DNA from: CAVUAA01 sp963739345
Lineage (GTDB): Bacteria > Chlamydiota > Chlamydiia > Chlamydiales > JAFEGQ01
Assembly: GCA_963739345.1 (NCBI GenBank)
Contig: CAVUAA010000002.1
Coordinates: forward strand, 1 to 64,000
DNA length: 64,000 nt
Reading direction: 5' to 3'
The position numbers were made by a program, and so were the translations under genes. The notes beneath the pieces are model-generated. The model was not told where the DNA came from and did no database searches. It saw nothing but the letters and a program-made list of their open reading frames with translations. Shown piece after piece: positions 25,191 through 32,799 of this stretch (positions are counted from its first letter, which is position 1; each line of letters starts with the position of its first letter).

Positions 25191-25768
25191 AACTAAGCAT
25201 TAAAATCGAGGTCAGGGAAGACCGCGTCTGGGCTGTGACATTGCGTCACAGCCTAACGACCCAGATTCCCACATTAGCCCCCCCCTATGACGCCTGCTTA
25301 TGGCAATCTACTTCGCCTCGCTCTTCAGACGTGGCTGGTGGCCACGCCGTTCGTCGCGATGCTCGTATCTCGCTCAAAATCAGACGCCCTAGTGGAAGGT
25401 TAATGTGGGAATCTGGGTCGGCACTTTCCATTGACGCCCCACTTGCAAGCGCACGGCGGTGGATCGACGCCTACCTCGCAGGAGAAGAGGCCCCCCTCCC
25501 TCCCCTCGCCTGGGAGCGGTGCACTCCTTTCCAATGCGAAGTTCTGCAGACCCTTCTCCAAACCCCCTTTGGGCGAACCACCACCTACAGCACCCTCGCC
25601 ACCGATACTGGCCGTCCCCGTGCCGCCCGCGCCGTCGGCAACGCCCTTGGCGGCAATCCATTCCCCCTCCTCATCCCCTGCCACCGCGTCCTCGCCGCCT
25701 CAGGCCTGGGCGGTTTCTCCTGTGGCCTCCCCATCAAAAAGGCTCTCCTCTCCCATGAACAAGCTTAA
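25187..25768 (+). CDS. ada/ogt: Methylated-DNA--protein-cysteine methyltransferase with in-frame repeat insertion
   Basis: 193 residues. The C-terminal domain has helix-turn-helix sequence TPFGRTTTYSTLA, the arginine-finger region RAARAVGNALGGNP and the active site IPCHRV, whose cysteine accepts the methyl group from O6-methylguanine. The N-terminal domain is interrupted by 36 residues (about 33-69) that are not protein-like but are the translation of a 108-bp palindromic repeat, also present at 33807-33914. Because 108 is a multiple of three, the frame stays open. Whether the enzyme tolerates the insert is unknown. The gene overlaps its upstream neighbour by four bases and its downstream one by fourteen. 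Confidence 0.8.
   Translation: MKLSIKIEVREDRVWAVTLRHSLTTQIPTLAPPYDACLWQSTSPRSSDVAGGHAVRRDARISLKIRRPSGRLMWESGSALSIDAPLASARRWIDAYLAGEEAPLPPLAWERCTPFQCEVLQTLLQTPFGRTTTYSTLATDTGRPRAARAVGNALGGNPFPLLIPCHRVLAASGLGGFSCGLPIKKALLSHEQA
25285..25392. repeat. 108-bp palindromic element inside ada (type A)
   Basis: Ends are imperfect inverted repeats (CTATGACGCCTG... and ...ACGCCCTAG), and the centre is CGTGGCTGGTGGCCACG. It aligns along its whole length with 33807-33914 in reverse orientation, including the flanking CCCC and GTGGAA. In this copy the left terminal repeat is partly eroded (CTTATGG instead of ATTTTGA). Confidence 0.85.
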
Positions 25769-26483
25769 AACATTAAAACACCTCCCCAACATCCCCGGCA
25801 TCACCTCCGATACCGCTCGCAACCTCAAGTGGAAGTCGCTCAAGTACATGGCAGCGCACGACCACGACAAAGCCATCCGCAAACACTTCCTCAAACACCC
25901 CTTCCGCTATGGCTTTAACCTCCTACGCTCACTTCTAAAAAAGAAGGCCTACACCAAGCGTGATGGCGACTTCTACTTCTACCGCCTCCCCTCCTTCAAA
26001 GCGTTCAAGAAGCGACTCAAAAAGCCAAACGCCCTCCTCGTCGTCGGCTTCTCCTACTGCCACAAACCGCACGAGTGCCCCTCCAAGCGGTTCACCCCCG
26101 ACTGCATCCGCGATCCCGAGCACCCCGTCTGTAAACAGTGCTTCATCGGGCAAACTCTCAATGCACTTCCTCCCGAAAAGACCACCCCCCTCATCATCCC
26201 CACCATCCACTACATCGGCGACAAGCTTTTCGAAATCATCAACGCCAACCCCCACCGCGACGTCCTCTACCTCATCACCGCCTGCGAGCTCACCCTCGAG
26301 ATGTTTGGAGACTATGGAAACATGGTCGCTGCCCCTGGCCTCGGCGTCCGCCTTGACGGCCGCATCTGCAACACCATGCGCGCCTTCGAGCTCTCAGAAG
26401 AGGGCATCAAGCCCGGCCTCACCGTCGTCCTCCCCGAAACCCAAACCAAGATCCAAGACCTACTCTCCGACCTAACCCTCTAG
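25755..26483 (+). CDS. Cysteine-rich protein of unknown function
   Basis: 242 residues from ATG 25755, overlapping the ada stop by 14 bases. The N-terminal third is basic. The middle holds a compact set of cysteines: SYCHKPHECPSKRF, PDCIRD and PVCKQCFIG within about 35 residues. These could bind a metal or iron-sulfur cluster. The C-terminal half contains TACELTLEMFGDYGN and DGRICNT with further cysteines. The pattern is reminiscent of the DUF116 family but I cannot confirm that. It may be coupled to ada. Confidence 0.6.
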   Translation: MNKLKTLKHLPNIPGITSDTARNLKWKSLKYMAAHDHDKAIRKHFLKHPFRYGFNLLRSLLKKKAYTKRDGDFYFYRLPSFKAFKKRLKKPNALLVVGFSYCHKPHECPSKRFTPDCIRDPEHPVCKQCFIGQTLNALPPEKTTPLIIPTIHYIGDKLFEIINANPHRDVLYLITACELTLEMFGDYGNMVAAPGLGVRLDGRICNTMRAFELSEEGIKPGLTVVLPETQTKIQDLLSDLTL

Positions 26484-26575
26484 TAATCAACAGCTTTTTT
26501 CTTGGACCATTGGGCTTAGCGGCTATTGGTTGAATGGAAAATAGGGACTTTGGTACAATAGGTCAGGAGGGATAC

Positions 26576-26824
26576 ATGGAACGTGTTGTTGAAACAGATT
26601 CTAAAGGACGGCTAACCTTGGGCAAAGCATTTGCCAATGCCCGATTCATTGTGGAGCAGGAAGACGGAGACGTGACGCTTCGCCGAGCCCTGGTCATCCC
26701 GGAACGCGAGATGTGGCTCTACCAAAACCCAGTTGCGTGGAGTGCCGTTGAACAGGGCCTGTCTGAAGCTAGGGAAGGCAAACTCGAACTAGACGCTATC
26801 GATCTCGACGCATTGGACGACTAA
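26576..26824 (+). CDS. Antitoxin of a type II toxin-antitoxin pair
   Basis: 82 residues from ATG 26576, with AGGAGGG upstream. The N-terminus ERVVETDSKGRLTLGKAF is a swapped-hairpin AbrB/MazE-like DNA-binding segment. The acidic C-terminus (LELDAIDLDALDD) is typical of the toxin-wrapping tail. It lies three bases before the toxin gene. Antitoxins of this design repress their own promoter. Confidence 0.75.
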   Translation: MERVVETDSKGRLTLGKAFANARFIVEQEDGDVTLRRALVIPEREMWLYQNPVAWSAVEQGLSEAREGKLELDAIDLDALDD

Positions 26825-26827
26825 CTC

Positions 26828-27145
26828 ATGTACCGTTTTGCTTGGACCAAAAAAGCGAAAGCAACGTTTCTCCAGCTAGAGGCAGATGCAGGAGGAAAAA
26901 AGTCATCGCGGCAGGCGGGGCGATTTAAGCAAGTTGTCAAGGCGTTAAAGTTCTTGCGAAACGATCCCCGACACCCAAGCCTACATACCCATCCTTTTAG
27001 TGGGATAGATCACCCCTTTTCTAAGGCGGAAAAAGTGTTTGAAGCTTATGCACAAAATCGAACACCTGGCGCCTACCGCATCTTCTGGTGCTATAGGCCG
27101 GAGAACGACCAAATTACCATTATAGCCATCACGCCTCATCCATGA
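26828..27145 (+). CDS. RelE/ParE-like toxin
   Basis: 105 residues, basic. It begins YRFAWTKKAKATFLQLE, as RelE/ParE-fold toxins do, and ends with a beta-sheet region GAYRIFWCYRPENDQITIIAI that in family members carries the catalytic or target-binding residues. The family either cleaves mRNA at the ribosome or inhibits gyrase; which applies is not visible. The 3' end overlaps the convergent trhO gene by ten bases. Confidence 0.75.
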   Translation: MYRFAWTKKAKATFLQLEADAGGKKSSRQAGRFKQVVKALKFLRNDPRHPSLHTHPFSGIDHPFSKAEKVFEAYAQNRTPGAYRIFWCYRPENDQITIIAITPHP

Positions 27146-28077
27146 GGTGCGGCGGCCTTGTCTTTAAAGTACTCGTGCCAGCGGCGAAATGGCTTAGAGC
27201 GGTTTTGATGGGATAGAGGGCGAAGCCGTTTGGCCATGTGGCAAGTGGTCTCGCAGCAGCCCTTCGTCTTCTCTAGACAGCCATCGCACGAGAGGTAGAG
27301 ACGGTTACAGTCCATGTTTGCACAGTTGTAATAGCGGTCCGCCGGGGCATCGCAGTGACGGCACTTACCCACCACCTCTGCTTCTGGATTCACATCGACC
27401 GCCAGGCGGTCATCAAAGACGAAGAGCTTCCCATCCCAGTGCCTACCCTGTTCCTCTTCTGCATAACGGAGAATGCCGCCGTTGAGCTGATAGACCTGAG
27501 AAAAACCCTCCTCCTTCATCAGAACAGAGTAGAGCTCGCATCGGATCCCTCCCGTGCAACACATCATTATCTTCGTCTTTGAAGGATCATTCCGCTCTTT
27601 AAGGGCGCGGGCATAGTCTGGGAACTCGCGAAAAGTTCGGCAGGTGGGCCGCTCACTCCCCTTGAAGTGGCCAATGTCCCACTCATAGTCATTGCGCACA
27701 TCGACCACCAGATACTCACCACTCTCCAACATCTCCCGCCACTGCTTAGGAGAGACGTGTTCGCCCCCTTGTTTAGTGTCGATCTGCTGATCGAGCGCGA
27801 CTAGCTGACGGCGCACCTTGATCGTCATGCGAGGGAAAGCCTGTTCAGGATGCTCCTGGATTTTGAAATCGAGTCCATCGAGCCGCTCATCAAGCCAGAC
27901 CATGTACTCTTGAGTATCCTCTTCGGATCCAGAGAACTGGGCATTGATCCCCTCTTCTGCGATGTAGATCCGCCCCGTCAATTCGCGCTTTTGCACAAAC
28001 TCCTGATGGCAAACGACCTCCGCAGCGGGGTCGGCGATGGGAAGAAACTTGTATCCGGAGACAACCAAAAACCTCAT
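27136..28077 (-). CDS. trhO: tRNA uridine(34) hydroxylase TrhO
   Basis: 313 residues. Makes 5-hydroxyuridine at wobble position 34 of tRNAs. An N-terminal alpha/beta domain (VSGYKFLPIADPA) precedes the rhodanese domain with the active-site loop MMCCTGGIRCE. A C-terminal cysteine-rich part holds CRHCDAP, CDGCLEKTKGCC and CHMA. It belongs to the former YceA/UPF0176 family. It is divergent from rpsD, as in C. trachomatis where yceA and rpsD are neighbours. Confidence 0.9.
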   Translation of the reverse strand: MRFLVVSGYKFLPIADPAAEVVCHQEFVQKRELTGRIYIAEEGINAQFSGSEEDTQEYMVWLDERLDGLDFKIQEHPEQAFPRMTIKVRRQLVALDQQIDTKQGGEHVSPKQWREMLESGEYLVVDVRNDYEWDIGHFKGSERPTCRTFREFPDYARALKERNDPSKTKIMMCCTGGIRCELYSVLMKEEGFSQVYQLNGGILRYAEEEQGRHWDGKLFVFDDRLAVDVNPEAEVVGKCRHCDAPADRYYNCANMDCNRLYLSCDGCLEKTKGCCETTCHMAKRLRPLSHQNRSKPFRRWHEYFKDKAAAPHG

Positions 28078-28124
28078 AGGACCAGTACTTTACCCATTTT
28101 TGCCATTTTTCAGCAACTTCGATG

Positions 28125-28153
28125 TTGCTGGAAATAGGCAGGTTGGCTACGAT
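28125..28153 (+). promoter_or_regulatory. Promoter of rpsD
   Basis: TTGCTG at 28125-28130 and TACGAT at 28148-28153 with a 17-base spacer. The -35 box overlaps a small hairpin, CAGCAAC/GTTGCTG at 28111-28130, which could be an operator-like site. Confidence 0.5.
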
Positions 28154-28185
28154 AGCCACCTATTCGAAACTGGAGAGAATCTGCA

Positions 28186-28806
28186 ATGGCAATGTACCGA
28201 GGGCCCAAGAACCGCATCGCACGCCGCTTTGGCGCAAATATTTTTGGACGGGCCCGCAATCCCATGCTTCATAAGCAGAACATCCCAGGTCAGCACGGTG
28301 CCCGCCGCCGAAAGAAGTCTGACTACGGTCTCCAACTTGATGAACAGCAGAAGCTTAAAGCCGTTTACGGCATGCTGAGCCAAAAGCAGCTCATTAATTA
28401 CTATAAGAAGGCTATGCGACACCCGTCAGGCAAAACTGCCGACGTCCTCCTTCAGAACCTTGAGAGCCGTCTCGATAATTTCGTACATAAGATGAAGCTG
28501 ACACCTACGATTTTCACTGCACAACAGCTCGTCTCTCACGGCCACATCCTCGTTAACGGCAAGAAAGTTGACCGCCGCTCCTTCCAAGTGAAGCCCGGCA
28601 TGGTTGTCTCTCTCCGTGAGAAGAGCCGAAAAATTCCCGTTATCATCGGTGCCACCGAGAACAGCTCCCGCGAGACCCCTGCTTACATGGAGCTTCGCGG
28701 CCCGTTCGAGTGCAAGATGGCAATGGCTCCTGAGCGTGAACAAGTTGAGTTCCCGCTCATTATTAATATCGATGGTGTGTGCGAGTTCCTCGCGCATACC
28801 TCATAA
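28186..28806 (+). CDS. rpsD: 30S ribosomal protein S4
   Basis: 206 residues. Primary 16S rRNA-binding protein that nucleates small-subunit assembly and can repress its own mRNA. The N-terminal domain starts MAMYRGPKNRIARRFG; the S4 RNA-binding domain lies at about 95-160, with SRLDNFVHKM and QLVSHGHILVNGKKV. GGAGAG precedes the ATG. The TAA stop is the first three bases of a 168-bp palindrome. Confidence 0.97.
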   Translation: MAMYRGPKNRIARRFGANIFGRARNPMLHKQNIPGQHGARRRKKSDYGLQLDEQQKLKAVYGMLSQKQLINYYKKAMRHPSGKTADVLLQNLESRLDNFVHKMKLTPTIFTAQQLVSHGHILVNGKKVDRRSFQVKPGMVVSLREKSRKIPVIIGATENSSRETPAYMELRGPFECKMAMAPEREQVEFPLIINIDGVCEFLAHTS

Positions 28807-28971
28807 CCCGGGTTGCTGCCTAGCCCGTGATCGCAGCCGAGGCCATTTTCGCCGAGTGCGAGTGGCGCGAGGAATGCCGATAGTGAGAAAAACTATCGGT
28901 GACGAGCGGCGCGAAGTAGGCGGCAAAAATGGGCCGGCTACGCGATTGCGGATAGGCGGCCACCCGGGTTA
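28804..28971. repeat. 168-bp imperfect palindrome at the rpsD stop
   Basis: Outer arms are TAACCCGGGTTGCTGCC and GGCGGCCACCCGGGTTA. Pairing continues inward with interruptions to GATAGT/ACTATC around a GAGAAAA loop near 28886. The end sequence CCCGGGTTGC is shared with the palindrome at 54241-54395. The left arm contains the rpsD stop codon. Transcribed, it would give a long hairpin without a U tract. Confidence 0.8.
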
Positions 28972-29047
28972 ACAGAATCCAGAGGCCCCCCCCTCTGGTT
29001 GGTTGCCTAGCGCAGACTCTAAACGCTGCCTAGGCACCCTCCTCCTG

Positions 29048-29078
29048 GCCACTTCCCCTTCGGGGGAGGTGGCTTTTT
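29048..29078 (+). terminator. Intrinsic terminator downstream of rpsD
   Basis: An 11-base-pair stem (GCCACTTCCCC with GGGGAGGTGGC, one G-U) and TTC loop followed by TTTTT. It lies beyond the 168-bp palindrome and is the first canonical terminator after rpsD. Confidence 0.7.
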
Positions 29079-29082
29079 CTTT

Positions 29083-29247
29083 GAACTGCGGTTTGGGGTT
29101 TTTCACGGGCATCTTCGGGAGATATTGTCTCGTACCGCGCCTTTGCTCCTTGACCGTGGCTGCTGGCCACGCCCATGCGTCGCAAATCCTCGGCACAAGC
29201 CAATATCTCTCCGAATCTGCACCGTCAAAAACCCCAAACCACAGTTC
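29083..29247. repeat. 165-bp imperfect palindrome (type A core)
   Basis: Arms GAACTGCGGTTTGGGGTTTTT and its near complement at the right end; inner arms include GAGATATTG/CAATATCTC. The centre GTGGCTGCTGGCCACGC, with flanks to 29140-29187, aligns in reverse complement with the core of 54241-54395 (both contain TTTGCGACG, GCGTGGCC and AGCAAAGG). Confidence 0.8.
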
Positions 29248-29409
29248 TTGCAACGACCTCAACCTATTGACTACCACGCTAGAGCAAAAATAAATTTGGC
29301 CCTGACGGGTCTGGCTCGAAAAAGTGAGTGCCCGACTTTAGGAGGGTAGTCATCTTTTTGGTGCCTGACCCTACATATTGAGGAAACCAAAACTGGTGTA
29401 GGTGTAGAG

Positions 29410-29491
29410 TAGGGCCTTGCGCGGGTGTGTTCTCTAATCGCGTGGCGAGTCAAGCCATTAGAGAACACGCTCCCGTGCGCTCCCCACCCTA
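29410..29491. repeat. Palindrome, type C, left of the 29576 gene
   Basis: Inner arms TGTTCTCTAAT and ATTAGAGAACA surround a loop CGCGTGGCGAGTCAAGCC. Outer arms begin TAGGG and end CCCTA. A 33-base segment from GTGTTCTCTAATCGCG onward is shared with 30176-30242. Confidence 0.8.
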
Positions 29492-29575
29492 CATCAACTA
29501 AATAAAATATTTAATCGCCTTTATGGAAATAGTAGTTTCTGATACTATTCTACCATCAATTTATGGGAGGGAATG

Positions 29576-30121
29576 ATGATTTCCAGAAGTAGGGTGCAAA
29601 AGGCCGTTGGAGTTTTGACAGTTCTGGCTGCGGGTTATGTCTTCTACCGCGGGGTAGTTAAATACTGCACAGCAGAAAAGGCATATGCAGCGGCTGAAGA
29701 AGCGTTTAAGACCGCCCTAAATGCCAGGCCAGATCATAAAGCCTGGTCGCGAGTAGCCACTTCGGTTGGTGCCGCCTATCGATACAATGATCCGGCGTTT
29801 GCTCACAAAGTTCATGCATTGATGTGCTGTGCGCCAACACTTCAGCCGCTTCCGCCCGGCTTACCCCCTTTTGCCGACTTCTTTTCCAAGGTCCAGCTCG
29901 ACTTTCAGAACCTCACTCTTGAGGCAGCCAAAAAAATTGGTCTCACGCAGAAACAGGCATTTGCGGAGATCGTATCAGGAAACATCACCTCTGCTCCTCC
30001 TCTACCCGCTTGGACAAGCTACCCTTCTGAAGTGGTTTTTGACTTCGTACTATACGAGTTTGGTGTCCTAGGATTAGGAGCAGCGGTGTTCTCCGCAATA
30101 GAACCACGAGCTCAAGACTAA
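29576..30121 (+). CDS. Unknown protein with N-terminal membrane helix
   Basis: 181 residues from the second of two adjacent ATGs (29576), which gives better spacing from GGGAGG. A single hydrophobic helix near residues 10-26 is followed by an alanine-rich helical region and a proline-rich segment; a second hydrophobic stretch lies near the C-terminus. No family is recognised. The gene is bracketed by related palindromes at 29410-29491 and 30176-30242, and GATACT at 29541-29546 is a plausible -10 box. Its position between rpsD and murJ is not part of the C. trachomatis order, so it looks like an insertion. Confidence 0.6.
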   Translation: MISRSRVQKAVGVLTVLAAGYVFYRGVVKYCTAEKAYAAAEEAFKTALNARPDHKAWSRVATSVGAAYRYNDPAFAHKVHALMCCAPTLQPLPPGLPPFADFFSKVQLDFQNLTLEAAKKIGLTQKQAFAEIVSGNITSAPPLPAWTSYPSEVVFDFVLYEFGVLGLGAAVFSAIEPRAQD

Positions 30122-30175
30122 CCGTTCTAACCAGCGTCCTGGCACCAGTTTTGGCAGATGAGTTGTCGGAGTAGG

Positions 30176-30242
30176 GGGGTGTTCTCTAATCGCGCGGAGA
30201 GACAAATGGCTTGACTCGCCGCGCGATTAGAGAACACACCCC
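30176..30242. repeat. Palindrome, type C, right of the 29576 gene
   Basis: Arms TGTTCTCTAATCGCGCGG and CCGCGCGATTAGAGAACA pair perfectly over 18 bases around a loop of about 20 bases; outer GGGG and CCCC extend the stem. It lies 20 bases beyond the murJ stop. Confidence 0.85.
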
Positions 30243-30261
30243 GGAGTAGTCGAACGAAAGG

Positions 30262-31544
30262 CTAAGCCGCTCTGAGGAGAGGCGCAAGCATCAAGTAGCC
30301 CCAGGTGACGAAGGCGCTAAGAGAAGTGGCGAGAGCGACAGAAGCAGCTCCCCATCCCAATACAAAAATAAACAGGCTATTGAGAGCGATGTTGGTGGCG
30401 ACGCCGCAGGCGGCGGCGAGCGCCGGCGTCCGGTAGTCGTCGCGGGCGAAGTAGGAAGCTGAGCGAATGAGAATCAGAGTAGCCGGGACGAGACCGATGC
30501 CGTAGCCCCAGAGGCAGCGGGTGGTGTGGGCGACGTCGGAGGAGGTGAAGTGGCCGTGACCATAAATGAGATGGACCGCGAGGCCGCCGAGGGCAAAGAT
30601 GGCGAGGGTGGCAGGAAGCATGATGAGAAGGGCGCGGCTAGTGGCGTGGCGACGGAGCTGGTGGGCACGGATGCCGTCTTTCTCTTTAACGGCGCGGGAG
30701 AGGGGGGGAGAAGAGCGCTGTAGAGTGAGATTCCAAACAGGGCGAGGGGAAGTTGTTGAAGGCGGATGGCGTACCAGAGATAGGCGGGGCCGGAAGGGTC
30801 GACGTGGTAGGCGAAGAGGGGGTCGAGAGCACTGTTGATCTGGGTGGCACCCACACCTAGCATGGCAAGAAATAGGGGGCGGCAAAGACGACGCACCTCT
30901 TTGGAAAACGGGCGGAAGGGGCCCGACTGGAGGGTGGGAAGGACGGCGGGAAAGGTGAGGAGCCACTGGAGGAAGTAGGCGAGAAGGATGGCACCACCCA
31001 GAATGGGCATCGCCTCGGTCGCCGGCTTGTTGAAGAGGAGGATGGCGGCGGCGATCCAGGTGACGTTAAAGAGGGCGGGGGCGACGCTGGGAAGGAAGTA
31101 GCGATTTTTGCAGTTGAGAAAGGATTGATTGATGCCGTAGAGGCAAATAAAACAGAGGGCGGGAAGGAGGCGCATCGTGAGGCGGATCACTTCAGTCGTT
31201 TGAGGAGCGGGGTCCGCTTTGAGCCATTGCCGCAAACCGATCTCGACGACGATGAGCAGAACTAGAATAAAGAGGATGAGCGAGGCGGTGAGATCGCGGA
31301 ACAGGGCGGCTCCCTTTTCGGGACTCTCTGACCGCTCGTAGGCGGGGACGAAGGCGGAGTGCATCGCTCCCTCTCCCAGCAAGCGGCGGGGGAGATTGGC
31401 GAAGCGGAAGGCGATCATGAGCGCGGCGAGGGCGGGATGGGCGCCGAACGCAGCGGCGGTGATCAGGTCACGGCCAAAGCCGGTCGCCCGGCTAAGGGCA
31501 GTGCCGGAGAAAAATCTAGCAGCTGAGCGTGTGATCGCTTCCAT
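30262..31544 (-). pseudogene. murJ: Lipid II flippase MurJ, frameshifted and short
   Basis: MurJ (MviN) moves lipid II across the inner membrane. The first part (30708-31544) has the family opening with SRATGFGRDLITAAAFG, then LLGEGAMHSAFVPAYER, and nine or so membrane helices. The frame is lost in a run of seven G at 30702-30708; adding one base restores ALLPPLSRAVKEKDG and the remaining helices to a stop at 30262. Even when repaired, the protein has about 427 residues against the usual 500-550, so the last two helices are missing, and a palindrome lies 20 bases beyond the stop. It could be a sequencing error in the homopolymer, a phase-variable tract or real decay. murJ next to nfo matches C. 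trachomatis. Confidence 0.85.
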
Positions 31545-31576
31545 ACAAACATCCTACCAGCTAGACTATTTGCGCT

Positions 31577-31963
31577 ATGAAAAAAATCAACGAAAAACAG
31601 GGCATCGATCCATGGACGACGGCAGTCCTTTTTGCCGGCCGCGGCGCGCTTGGCTGGTATGCCTGGAAGGCCAACCCAAAACTGACGCTAGCGAGTGCAG
31701 CCATTGGGGCTGTCGCCGCAAAGACCTTGGATGTGGAGGATAATCTCAAAGTAGGGGCTCACATCTCCCTTGGAACCCTCACAATGCGAAAGCATCATAC
31801 AAGCATAACGGGCCTACTTGCATTTGTTTCTATTATTAGCCACTGCGATCACCATGCACTCGACGGCATTCCGTTCGGACCGGCTCTTGGTGGCTATGTG
31901 GTGGGGTGCTGTGGTAGTAGTTTATTGCTGGACAACTTCCCATTATGGCGAACAAAATCCTAA
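31577..31963 (+). CDS. Unknown small hydrophobic protein
   Basis: 128 residues with hydrophobic stretches near residues 45-58, 75-90 and 105-120 and histidines in the middle (RKHHT, HCDHHALDG). It is reminiscent of small chlamydial membrane proteins and matches no family I know. The 3' end overlaps nfo by 19 bases, so the two may be co-expressed. It is divergent from murJ, with 32 bases between starts. Confidence 0.55.
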   Translation: MKKINEKQGIDPWTTAVLFAGRGALGWYAWKANPKLTLASAAIGAVAAKTLDVEDNLKVGAHISLGTLTMRKHHTSITGLLAFVSIISHCDHHALDGIPFGPALGGYVVGCCGSSLLLDNFPLWRTKS

Positions 31964-32799
31964 TAGGTGCGCACACGTCGGCAGCAGGCGGCGTGCACAA
32001 TGCCCTCTATCAGGGGCAAGAGATCGGCGCGACATGCATTCAGCTGTTTACTAGTAATCAGAAGCAGTGGCGCGGGCGACCAATCACCGATGAGCTGACG
32101 AGCAAGTGGAATAAGGCGCTCGACGAGACGGGCATCTCTCATGTGATGAGCCACAACAGCTATCTGACCAATCTCGGATCGCCCCGCGAAGAGGTTTTGG
32201 AGAAGAGCCGCATCGCATTTCGTGAAGAGATCGAGCGCTGTTTAGCACTCAACCTGACGTTCATGAACTTTCATCCAGGGGCCGCTCTCACAAGCCCCGT
32301 AGAAGAGTGCCTCAATCTAATCGTTGAGAGTCTCCTTCTTTACCAAGATTGCTTCGACGGATCGCAAGAGCTGACGCTTCTGCTTGAATCAACAGCGGGA
32401 CAAGGATCGGTTGTGGGGTGGGATTTTGCAGAGCTTGGCTTCATTATCGATGAGGTGAAGGGGCGGGTGCCGCTCGGCGTCTGTATCGACACCTGTCACT
32501 CCTTTTCAGCCGGTTACGACATCCGCGACAAGAAGGGGTGGGATAAGACTCTCAAAGAGTTTGACGACGAGGTGGGCTTGGAGCATCTAAAAGCTCTCCA
32601 TGTCAATGACTCGCTCAAGGAATTGGGGAGTCGGCGCGACCGTCACGCCCATCTTGGCGAGGGGGAGATCGGGATGGAATGTTTCAAGGTGATGATGCAA
32701 CATCCGAAATTGAAAGAGATCCCGAAATATCTCGAGACTCCAGGTGGCGTCCCCTACTGGACCAAAGAGATCGAGCTGCTCCGCAAGTTCGCCAAGTGA
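31945..32799 (+). CDS. nfo: Endonuclease IV
   Basis: 284 residues, TIM-barrel AP endonuclease that cuts 5' of abasic sites in base excision repair and uses three zinc ions. Zinc-binding motifs are all visible: GAHTSAAGG near residue 8, MNFHPG, LLLEST, CIDTCHSFSAGYD, HVNDS and DRHAHLGEGEIG. The length is normal. The 3' end overlaps convergent hemA by 46 bases. Confidence 0.95.
   Translation: MANKILIGAHTSAAGGVHNALYQGQEIGATCIQLFTSNQKQWRGRPITDELTSKWNKALDETGISHVMSHNSYLTNLGSPREEVLEKSRIAFREEIERCLALNLTFMNFHPGAALTSPVEECLNLIVESLLLYQDCFDGSQELTLLLESTAGQGSVVGWDFAELGFIIDEVKGRVPLGVCIDTCHSFSAGYDIRDKKGWDKTLKEFDDEVGLEHLKALHVNDSLKELGSRRDRHAHLGEGEIGMECFKVMMQHPKLKEIPKYLETPGGVPYWTKEIELLRKFAK

Larger units (their letters stand above)
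28807..29575. other. Gene-free stretch rich in palindromes
   Basis: About 770 bases between rpsD and the next gene, without a credible coding region. It holds three palindromic elements (28804-28971, 29083-29247, 29410-29491) and an intrinsic terminator at 29048-29078. Short open frames here are fragmentary. Confidence 0.7.

Noticed and set aside
29125..29349. Short stretch reading ARAKINLALTG, similar to the IspE N-terminus
   Set aside because: Only about ten residues match, no GYH or further motifs follow, and the frame runs through a palindrome. Too little to call an ispE remnant.
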